Source of the DNA: Diphasiastrum complanatum
Lineage: Eukaryota > Streptophyta > Lycopodiopsida > Lycopodiales > Lycopodiaceae
DNA length: 64,000 nt
Direction of reading: 5' to 3'
Assembly (NCBI GenBank): GCA_029204225.1
Contig: CM055111.1
Span: forward strand, 26,507,540-26,571,539
Positions 1 to 9,423 of this stretch are shown one piece after another. Each line of letters starts with the position of its first letter. The stretch's first letter is position 1. The position numbers were made by a program, and so were the translations under genes. The notes beneath the pieces were generated by a model, which ran no database searches, had not been told where the DNA came from, and saw only the letters and a list, made by a program, of their open reading frames with translations.

Positions 1-106
1 ATCAAGATGGTGGCCAAGGATGTAGACTATGTGTCACACTTGTTCCTATCCTACTATATGAGATGATGGGGTATTGATCTACTAGATTAGCACAGGACTG
101 CAAAGA

Positions 107-790
107 CACTTGGATAGACTCTACTTATTCAGTAGTACCAAATGGGGTTTGGCGGTTAACACCAAGATGACTTAAATTATAATCTGCAACACGTCCAGGG
201 CCTATGTGCACCGACAGGTGTTTACTCTAGGTCGTCAACCATTGTGTCCTTCTATACATATTTGGAGGCACTCTTCATTGGTCCTATCTTTAGTATGAGA
301 CATGCGACTACAACCAAGATCAAGAAGGGCATGCAACATGGTTAGTCTTGAGTGCTTGTGTTTCCAGAAGAACATTCACAATGCTTCGAGTAAGTGTAAG
401 CTACTTGATGTCCTTGTCTCCCACACAGCTATGTACACATCAAAGGCTTGGTGCACACGGACTTTAGCGGCTGAGTGGGCTAGTGTCTCTCGGTTACATA
501 TCACCAAACTCTCATAGATGATTCGAGCCCAGCCATCTATACCGCATCAAATTATTCTCACCAAGTTTGTTGTCCCGCCACTTCAGATTGACCCCATCTT
601 TAGGCTACTCATATATGAACAGAGAGTGATGGGATTTTAGGATGACATATCACGATACTCATGCTTGGCCTTTAGATCCTCCCAACAACTCCACAATTAG
701 AGTTATCAATTGTCATGGTACTCCCAAGTCACTCGCCTTTTATGCACATATGGGCATCTCTATATCAGCATTACCAAAGGGATCTCACTA
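107..790 (+). pseudogene. LINE reverse transcriptase C-terminal part, degenerate
   Basis: One plus-strand frame runs through the whole stretch, interrupted by at least five stops. It reads like the part of a plant LINE reverse transcriptase after the polymerase palm (GLAVNTKMT near 155), followed by the C-terminal region. The identification rests on a second, better copy on the minus strand at 9590-10640. The pairs are SSKCKLLDVLVSH here and TSKCRLFDTMVVF there, MIRAQPSIPHQIILTKF here and MIRAKPPSVPHHIICAEF there, and LSWYSQ here and FSWYSE there, all in the same order. The LINE protein copies its own RNA into target DNA; this copy cannot. The 5' part and the zinc-binding tail are missing. 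Confidence 0.72.
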
Positions 791-1029
791 GGACGTTAGA
801 TGGGTCATTGACACATTGACACAATGACTACTTACAGAGGACATGGCACGGTCCATTTGTCTAATTTCTATCAATCCTGTTTCTTGGAATTGGACATAGT
901 TGGAGACCCAGTATTACCACGATAACTAAATAGCAAACTTTTGCACTACGTCTGATTCACATTCGGGCAGTTCCAAGTTTCCTCACACTAGATATGAGAG
1001 TCTAAAGATTGTTTCAGGGGTGAGTCAAG

Positions 1030-1215
1030 GGTTTTTGATCCAACATGGACCACCATTGGGGTGAAGCGGGGGTGCTCCCTTTCGCCTACTCTCTTTGATT
1101 TGTATATTGATGAGCCTCATGGTGGGTTGGGTTGTGGTCTTGAGGAGATATATTGATTGCCATAATGGTATATGTTGATGATGTGGTAATAGATTCTAGT
1201 AAAAGAGTCTGGCCT
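1030..1215 (+). pseudogene. LINE reverse transcriptase palm fragment
   Basis: A short fragment reads TIGVKRGCSLSPTLFDLYID, the conserved block just before the LINE active site (usually GVKQGCPLSPTLF). A frameshift later it reads MVYVDDVVIDS, the catalytic Y-x-D-D motif. In an intact element these motifs lie upstream of the region at 107-790, yet here they lie downstream on the same strand. The two pieces are therefore either two separate insertions or one rearranged copy. It is not functional. About 100 bp on either side carries no recognisable coding sequence. Confidence 0.72.
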
Positions 1216-1357
1216 TTAAGGCTCAAATGGAATGGCCCCAAGCCTTTGCAAAATCTAGAATCTATGATCTATCAACAATGTGAAAGTGTAACATAAGGCT
1301 ATGCATCAAAGGCAGATTCTACGGTTGTGACATTCTCATCGTTAAGCCGAATGGAAA

Positions 1358-3055
1358 TTATTTGAACTGGCACGCTCGCCCAATGAATCGCTCCTCAGTG
1401 GACTCCCCACTCATCTTGTTAAGATGTCGCAAGTTTGCATTTACAAATACTAGATCATTCATCTTTGTAGTGACAAGACGGTTCCTCGTCTTGGAAGCTA
1501 TGTGACCAAATGAGCTCCATAAGTGTTCACAAGGGGAAGAGCTGGCTCCTTGGCTTAGGATGTGAATGGCTAGCCTTTGCAACTCCGGTATGTCAGCTCT
1601 ATAATCCAAAGCCCATCCCACAATAAAGCCGATCCCACCATAAAGCCGATCCCACAATAAACCTGTCACGCAAGGCATCAGCATATCCAAAGAGACCTTG
1701 CTTGTTCCTATAAAGCCCCAATTGATCCTTTATGGCCCTCCTTTGTGATGATCGGGCACGAACTTAGAGAGAGTCCTTTCCCATGCTCTCATCACCTCTC
1801 CACCACTTTCATGGCCCTTACCCTGAAACTCAGGGTCTAAAACAAATGTTGCTGCATGGAGAGGTGAATGGAGTTGTCCCACCGTGACTGGCATACTCTG
1901 TCGCATCATATGTATGATGGGAGGAACCATGGATAGCACATGATGTACTTGGCCCCAAAAATCATCATCAAGCATGGTTCTATAGCATTCTTTGCCTACA
2001 CAATGAACGTGAATCATGAATGAGGATTTTTTACTATTTACATTGTACAAGCTTTATCTACAATTGTGATTTTGTATTCGAGACAACAAACTTCAAAGAG
2101 TCATGAGCTAGACTCTAAAGTCTAAGAGGTAAGCAACAAGTTTACGAACATAAGAGGTCTTCGAATTTTTTATATTTGCACTCGAATGAGACTGTGGGCA
2201 ACAAATCCACTCATCACCAACCATAAGTTCTCGCTCGAGCATGATGACATTATATGCAAAAACATGCATCTCTCCCAATCTCAATGACAGGCGAATTGTA
2301 AGATAGTTTTCAAATGTCTTTCAAGAGATAGTTTAGACAATGGTTATGCAAGGGCTAAAACAAACGTGAGGATAGCATGCCTCAATGATAGCTCTTGCTG
2401 CCCTATTGGCATTCTATCTACAAAAAATAAAGTTGGAAGGTCCAATGTACTCAATAGCTCCACTCTACAAATCAGCTAGTCTCTCGACAGTCTTACCTCC
2501 CTCATGAATGTCGATACAGCTCACAAAGAATGATTTCTCTCTTAAATAAGCAATAATACCTTGGATCAATCTAGCCCGTGTCGCTCCAACCATCTCCAAT
2601 GAGTATTATGCCATGTTTTTGCCACCCTTCTTTGATTGGCTCACTAGCTGACTTCTCCTCTTGCAAAAGCTTCGTCCTCAATGCCTTGTAGCTAGGAGGG
2701 TCATATGTAGGGCCAAATCTTGCAATCTCATGCACCATCTCTTTAAATACGAAGATCGAGAGACATTGAATGAAATGTCGTTGTAGTATAAAAATCTAGC
2801 TACCGCAACATCTACCTGAGCCCTTCTGCATAGATGCCATGTAGCAACAAGAGTTGCTTGTCTACCATGCGGAGTCACTGAAACATGTGCACATTGAAGG
2901 ATAGGTTGAGCCTCGACAACATCCTGCCTAGAGGGAGAAGAACCAGCATCTGGTCCCGCCTCATGAAATCGGTACTGCTGATCCAAATGGTGGTGTGAGT
3001 TGCAGGAGCAAGAGGTCTTCCAACTATGTCCCATTACAAATGGACTAGGGCGCAC
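1358..3055 (-). pseudogene. hAT-type transposase with DUF659, degenerate
   Basis: Reading from the high-coordinate end, the fossil has an N-terminal stretch ending in DISFNVSRSSYLKRW, as in DUF659 transposase-like proteins. Next comes PSYKALRTKLLQEEK and then GWQKHGIILIGDGWSDTG (around 2540-2690), the first acidic catalytic block of DUF659. A badly broken middle follows (2050-2400). The C-terminal hAT dimerisation region at 1358-1690 includes ILSQGASSSPCEHLWSSF and SKTRNRLVTTKMNDLVFVN. Several stops and frameshifts break it. hAT transposases cut and paste their element and leave 8-bp target duplications; no terminal repeats were identified around this copy. Domain order and motif match make the family assignment fairly firm. 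Confidence 0.82.
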
Positions 3056-3159
3056 TACATACTTATAGACTTTGGTCTATGCCAAAAGCAAAAGCAAAAG
3101 GTAAAAAGCTCCAAATCAAGCACTAGAATCTCAACCTTGAGTCTAGCTAAATTCTAACT

Positions 3160-3965
3160 TCACTTTACTAAATATAGGTACGGGCTCCTAGAATTAGCAC
3201 ACAGGCAAGGCCCAATAATCCTAATTAACCTAGATGATAACATTAGGGGTAATAATATAAACATTAACTCTAACATATCAATCATATTGAATTCTTGTGA
3301 CAATATATCTTTGACATCTTTCATGAATTTAATACTCTTAAGTAAAGTATCATAAACATAGAGTGTAATAATGATAAAAGATGTAGATGCTACCTTGAAA
3401 TACACATTTGAGTCAATTGTACTAGGAATGAGATTATTTTGAACAAGGAATGTCTTTATTCTTTGGAACCATGCCCGAGAAGACTGCTTCTCTTTATTCT
3501 TGATGTCATATCCCTCAGGCTGTGACATATAAATTTCAATGACTCCATCCAATTGAAGAGTGTAACTGATGGAGAATTACTATAAAATTCCATTTGACTT
3601 GCATAATCTCTGAATTCACTTGATATGAATTCGCCTCCACCATCAGTCTGAAGAGCCTTCGATTTCTTTAAAACTGATCTACAGCAAAATTTTTGAATTA
3701 CTTAAAATATATAAAAGCTTCTAATTTCTGCTTCAAGAAATAGAATATTGTCCTTCTAGAATACACATCAATAAAGGTTAGAAGATACTTTCCCCCCCCA
3801 ATAAGGCTTTCTGAAGTAAGTACAAGATCTTACTTGAATGGAGTTCTAGAACGTTTTCCTAGAATGCAACTTTCACAAGTTGAGATGTCATGCTAACTAT
3901 TATAATCCAAATCTTGAACTACCTTCTGATTTGACATATGTAAATACTGCTATGATTTAGTGACC
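3160..3965 (-). pseudogene. Ty1/copia pol fragment: integrase fused to RT by deletion
   Basis: From 3965 downward the minus strand reads TCESCILGKRSRTPF (end of the integrase zinc region), YLLTFIDVYSRR (first integrase Asp) and KALQTDGGGEF (second Asp). It then jumps near 3550 into the copia reverse transcriptase: IYMSQPEGYDIKNKEKQ, SRAWFQRIKTFL and LYVYDTLL, where the usual YVDD is damaged to YVYD. The integrase C-terminal part and the RT fingers are missing, so an internal deletion joined the two halves. LTRs are not seen. A relic without activity. Confidence 0.85.
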
Positions 3966-4318
3966 CATTTTATAATGCCAAAGTAAATTCGTCAAGGCCG
4001 GAAGCCCCTGTAGCAGGAAAATTAGAGCACGACCAAGAGAAAATGTTGTGTTGACGGCTCAATGGACACACTAGAATCGAAATGGGGGGGAGGGATTTGG
4101 GGTAGGGTAGTTCGGTATGTTGATTACCAATAGTTGCAAAAAAAGTTCGAAATAGTTTGACCGGTATAAGTTGAAGATAGAGGAGGAATTCTGAAAGACC
4201 CAAACTGCAACAAATACTATGTTTGGAATTGAAGAGCAAATCCGAGTCAACTTGCCAATACCGTTCAACCAAAGCCAGTTTAGATAGTTGTGGGACATTT
4301 GCAGCTACATGTAAGTTC
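3966..4318. other. non-coding spacer
   Basis: No gene is recognised. Short overlapping minus-strand frames show no domain or codon pattern. The stretch separates the copia relic from the possible DNA transposon that begins near 4319. Confidence 0.4.
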
Positions 4319-5136
4319 CATAGATGCCCAAGAATGCGTTTCTGGGAGGACGCGTTTCGGAAACTGCGTTTCTCCTCCCATAAACGTGATTAAAAAAAAA
4401 ACAGTTTATAAAAAAAAAAAAAATTCTCCTCTTCACGGCCAGAATCGCGCCAGCCGTGGAGGAGGTAAATTTTTTTATTTTGAGCTACAGGTGTCCGATC
4501 GAGGCATGTCCATAGTCGGCAGGCATCTACTCGGCGATACGGAGGTGGTGTGCACGGTGCCAAGGGGATCTGAGCTTCGTGGAGAGCGAAACGATCAATT
4601 TTCGAGTTTTGGTAAGTGTAGGCTTGATTTTTTGCAAGTGTTGACATTGAGCTGTAGGCAACCAAATCGAGCGTAGTTTGGCTCTAGACCACCTTTCTTC
4701 ATGCCCACGGTGATAATTACGGCGTCAGTTTCAGCCGTTACGGCATGCCTAGCGAGATTTGAACACCACATTCCAAATGCTTGTTTTTTTTTGCCAATTT
4801 CACAAAATGACTTGTGGGCAACCGATTCAGGTGATGTCTGAGCCTAGAATGCATTTCCACATGCTTGCAGAGACTCTTGTGACCTCCCTTCCACCCATCT
4901 ACGTCCGTATCACAAATTTCAATTTCCATGCCCTAATTCCATGTTTTTTAGGGTTTGGGCGTGGAGCATCGTGCAAGCATCTGCCAGTAGCGTGGTTTAG
5001 GCCTGCACTGCACTCCTTTACGCCTGCAAGGACTCCCACGCTAGCGTCAGTCGCCCATTTTTGCTCATACTGAAATGATTTTATCCCTCACCCTAATCTC
5101 ATGTGTTTTTTGGCACTTGCTTGGCGGATTCGGCAG

Positions 5137-5863
5137 CTGCTGCTCCTCGGGCACCACCCACGCAGGAGATGGATGATGAGATCTATAGGGAGCTCTATAG
5201 ACAGGCACAGGCTGACGCACGGGCTTTACGGCATTCGAGGAGGGCAGACAAGTAGAGGGATGGGGCTGAGGAGGGGGATGACGAGGGCTTGGAGGGTGGA
5301 GAGGAGTTCGATGACTATCAGGAGGAGGAGGAGTGGGTTGAGGGGGATACGGAGGAGGATGAGGAGATGGGGGCGGAGGCACAGGGGGATGACCTGGCTG
5401 ACTTGCTGGTGGACCCTGATACAGAGACAGAGGAGGAGCCAGCCATTCCTGCACGTAGGCCTAGAGGGAGACCTAGAGGTTCTGGTAGGGGGGGACTAAG
5501 TTCGCTTTTTGTAGACAAGAAAGGAGCATCACAGGCAGCCATCGGCCAGGCATCATCACAATGGGTAGGGCCATCCCAGGGCGTAGGATCACAGCCACCT
5601 GGCACACAGACACGCAGGGGTAGACACAGGAGTGGGGGTAGGCAGAGGGGGGCCAGAGGACGGGAGAGAGCAGAAGCGGAGGTAGAGGCAAAGGGAGGGT
5701 CTAGAGCCAGAGCATGCAGCAGAGAGCCAGAGCACGCAGCAGAGCCAGGGCCACACCACAGCATATGGCTCCCTCCAGTTCCGATTCATCTGCAGACCCT
5801 TGGGATCTGCAGTCTGCCACAGATTCAGATGATGATTCCTACCATGACTCTGACGAGTCTTAG
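5137..5863 (+). pseudogene. acidic protein with AT-hook, broken reading frame
   Basis: After a plausible acceptor (CGGCAG at 5131-5136) an open frame reads TQEMDDEIYRELYRQAQAD. It hits an in-frame TAG at 5253 and continues at once into an Asp/Glu-rich stretch (5289-5440) and a basic AT-hook-like RRPRGRPRGSGRG around 5457-5495. A Gly/Arg/Ala-rich region follows, and a shift of frame near 5765 gives a serine/aspartate tail ending SYHDSDES. AT-hooks bind the minor groove of AT-rich DNA. The acidic, low-complexity composition resembles the tails of some hAT proteins, which would fit its place inside the possible transposon, but no catalytic domain is visible. Function is unassigned. Confidence 0.4.
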
Positions 5864-5981
5864 TTGTGTAGTTTTCATTACGTTCATGGAACATCATTGT
5901 ACCCCATTTTGGTGCCATGTTGCCCGATATTATATATTATGATGATCCTATTCACAGCAGTGTAATGATTCAGTATTGTTC

Positions 5982-5983
<2 letters not shown>

Positions 5984-6071
<88 letters not shown>
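5984..6071. repeat. (TG)n followed by (GA)n microsatellite
   Basis: About 69 bp of uninterrupted TG runs straight into about 19 bp of GA. Apparent proteins made only of Thr-His or Ser-Leu in this stretch are artefacts of the repeat. Confidence 0.97.
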
Positions 6072-6448
6072 TATGGTTGAAAAACGATTCCATATGTTTC
6101 AGTACGATGGTTCAGGACAATGCAGTATGGTAATTGGTTCAAACATTCCGCATGGTTTTTGTTCAGCATGATTCACCATTTTTATTTAGTTTGTTGGATC
6201 TGAGAGAGATAACAAGAGACCTGGGAGTTAATTCACCTAAACTAGACCATCCTGCACCCGAAACATTCAACAAACTACACAGTAATTATGCTCTTAATTA
6301 GAGCTTTCATCTTATACCCATATTGCTCAAAAAAAAACCAAAAAAAAAAACGTTTCTCAATTTTTTTTAAAATTTTCAGAAACGCGTTTCTAAACCACGT
6401 TTCTCAACACGATTCTAAAACGCGTTTCAAAAACGTTGTGCATCTATG

Positions 6449-8320
6449 CATGTAACTACGACTTCAAGTGAAAGTGAGGCTAACTTGCAATCATCCGAAT
6501 GGAAAAGCTTCCAAGGGGGTAAAGATGGCCTTGAGCACAAAGGTAACCCAAATTTACAATGATATGACATAGGGTAACCCAAATTCATAACAATATGTTC
6601 CACCATCTTTTCAATTTTCAAAATGTTAAGCATTTTTGTAATATTGGATACATTTTTCTGTCAAGCTAATTGGGATGTACAAGAGCCAAATGCAAGAGCA
6701 CGATGCATCGAATAGGACTTCTACCAAGTTCAAGGAGCAGTAAGTATACAACAACAATGTATCATAGCACTTGCAAATTTACAAGGGATGATGCAATTAG
6801 GGTTGGAGATATATCTTCATTTGTAATAAAACATATAAAGATTAAAAAGTTATATCAACCTATTCTTTTAACAAATTAATAGCGACACCCAATTTTCTCA
6901 TGTAGAACCAGGGACTGCTCAAAATATTGAAAATATATAACATATATCAAATCTAAAGGAAACATAAACAGTCTTGTTTTTATTATATAACCAATGGGAG
7001 ATCAACTACAAGAGCTATTCTAAAAAAGTAGCACTATTTCTGGAGGCAACAAAATAATGAAATTGAAAAATATGTTACCTATATCTCTAACAATATTGCC
7101 AAGCTATTGGTCTTGCGTTGTCAAATGTTCATAAATTGTATGACTTTAAAGCTGCCCTTTCAGACCAGAAGAGGACCCCTAAGGAAAGGGAAGGAGGAGC
7201 CTGAGGTTTAGAGGCAATAACCGATAGACCTAATTCGGGATAATAATAATAATAATAAAAAACAAGACTCATGAAAATGGGACAAAACCAAAACATTGTG
7301 GTATACCACAAATGCATTGCCACAAATTTCTTGAACAAAGAATGTGATTGTTTAAGATTGGATACAAGGTAATCAGCTATTTTCAAATGACTGTGGCATG
7401 ATGGTTAGCATTTCTTGATCTTACCTAAACTCTGATTCAAAGTGTGTGCATGAGTATAGGTATGACAACAATTAAAAAAAACATATACGAAATGATTTTC
7501 TGGATGCAAAGAGATCCTTATCTGATCATTGTTGTTGGTGATGATGTTGGTGCATCATGCAGCTTGAGAGACTACGGACGCATGCAAGAACAAAAGAGGG
7601 ACGTGAACTTTTTGCCATTTATGACTTACATATAAAGGTGCATCTACAGCGTGGCTGCATAGGAATGCATGCTAGAAAAAAGAGGGCCATACATTGTTTG
7701 TTATTATGACTTGCATATAGAGGTGCATCTAAAGGAACAAGTTCTTGCAATGAAGTCCTTAGCAATGCAGCAAAGTTGTTTGTGCACACATACCCTTATG
7801 ATTTAAGACATTAAATTTTGCATAAACTCCATTGATCAACTTGAACAATAGTATTGCCTTTTGCAAGGCAATTCCAAAAAAGGGTGAGCGCATGAACAAG
7901 ATATTCAACTTCAAACATTTCTAGGAGCAAGTATTTACAAAAAAAAACTAAACAGACAAAAATTAAGTACAAACCTGTAGTTTCACAAGTAATGATATAT
8001 GTAACAGACTAGGTGTATTAGCAAAAGTTCTTAAAATTCAAAATTGTGCATTGTGAAGTGCTACATCTAAAATTAATCAAAAATATATTGGTGGAATTTA
8101 GAATGAATACCCCATGTTAGTAACCCATAGGCAAAGAGTAATTGACAAGCAAAAAGAAAATGAGATAACAATGAGCCTCAATGTCATGGAATCCATAGCA
8201 GAGGTAGACGCACCATGAAGCGCAATGACATACTAATTTTCGCAATATATCTCCAATTTGATTAGATTTTCTACATTCTAAGTAGGGATAAAGAAAATAT
8301 AGAATCAAGTTAATCTATAC
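6449..8320. other. AT-rich region without recognised genes
   Basis: Lies beyond the fourth exon of the seryl-tRNA synthetase, where exon 5 and later exons would be expected on the minus strand. Short frames on both strands show no domain. The minus strand was read for the glycine-rich segment and the class II motifs that should follow exon 4, and none was seen. A short (AAT)n lies near 7240-7260. Several homopolymer A runs are present. Confidence 0.5.
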
Positions 8321-9368
8321 CTTTCTCAAGATCAACTATATCCAAAAACTGCACAAGGTCTACATGACTTTTCATCCAAATCTCCTCTCGTTTTGTGCCA
8401 CATGTCCTAATCACCATATTGTTATCCTGCAAAATGAACAACATGAGCTAAGAACTCCAAGTTATATAGAAAATAAAGCAATAACTTTTGAGAATCTATA
8501 AATTGAACTCACAATTTGAATGAAAATAGAATTCTGATACAGGAAAATTACCTTCAAAAAAAACTAAGAGCATATGTGCACTATCTAGGTAACTGGAGCA
8601 TGCAAGTGATATTCAAATAGTGTGGCCAATTGCATTCTTCTAAAGCCTAGAGAGAGAGGAATCATAGAAAAAAAATATTGATCATAAGGAAAAAAGTACA
8701 CAATTTAGCCTCATTGATATCACCTGTTTAACATATGTTACTATCGGACATGGTGTCTACGATCATCCATAGATGAAACATACTAAATTGATTGACATGA
8801 TCCTCATCATCGTGCTACAAAAGGTACTACACAATAGAGACAAAACCGTCTACGAGCACGTGAACCTGCAAAGACTATTGTCTCCCTCCAAGAGATCCAC
8901 CTCCACCCACATGCCTCGTATCGCCACAACCAAAGGTAGTATCCATTATATTGATCACCAATTCATCATCAAAGAGGGAATCATCATACATTGCTTGATG
9001 TTGAACAACATCCATGACAAATTCTCAACTTCGACTCACAACACCATGCATTCTATATTTCCATACATACATGACCAATCTCCATTTTATTTGTTCCTTC
9101 AAGCTCTTACAAGAACATTGATATGGCTACAAGAGAGGGCCAATATGTTGATCATAACTAATCAACAATGGTAATGAAATCAAGAGAAATTTCATTGCGA
9201 ATTAGTTTACGCTAGCTAAGTTCCTGCTCTGTGTTGCTCTACACTGAGTAGTCTAGGTCTCTCAATAAACATGTGTCAAACAAGTATATTGAACAGGCCC
9301 TGCCTTGATGAAAGTTTCTGGGGGAGGCCAATCAAGGCCACTCCACCATGCGCGTGGGCGTGCGCTCG

Positions 9369-9423
<55 letters not shown>

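Larger units (their letters stand above)
4319..6448. mobile_element. possible DNA transposon with CATAGATGC terminal inverted repeats
   Basis: CATAGATGC at 4319-4327 is matched in inverted orientation by GCATCTATG at 6440-6448. Just inside each end lies a cluster of CGTTTC/GAAACG motifs: three on the left between about 4337 and 4373, and at least five on the right between 6350 and 6437. Outside, CATGTAAG (4308-4315, three bases from the left end) resembles CATGTAAC (6449-6456), a possible imperfect 7-8 bp target duplication of hAT type. The interior holds poly-A runs, an acidic AT-hook reading frame and a TG/GA microsatellite. Clustered subterminal motifs are typical transposase-binding sites. 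The family is inferred, and the inner ends beyond the 9-bp core are only loosely similar. Confidence 0.45.

Noticed and set aside
5884-6169. Thr-His repeat proteins on the minus strand
   Set aside because: Translation of the TG microsatellite.
4319-6448. Firm hAT assignment for the CATAGATGC element
   Set aside because: The target duplication is imperfect and offset by three bases on the left, and the interior has no transposase domain; kept only as a possible element.
7835-7900. Possible exon 5 of the seryl-tRNA synthetase on the minus strand (LQKAILLFKLINGVY)
   Set aside because: Only a loose likeness to the expected NQALINFGL region; the glycine-rich segment before it and matching splice sites are missing.
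8773-9174. 133-codon plus-strand frame
   Set aside because: No domain, antisense inside an intron, composition like its surroundings.
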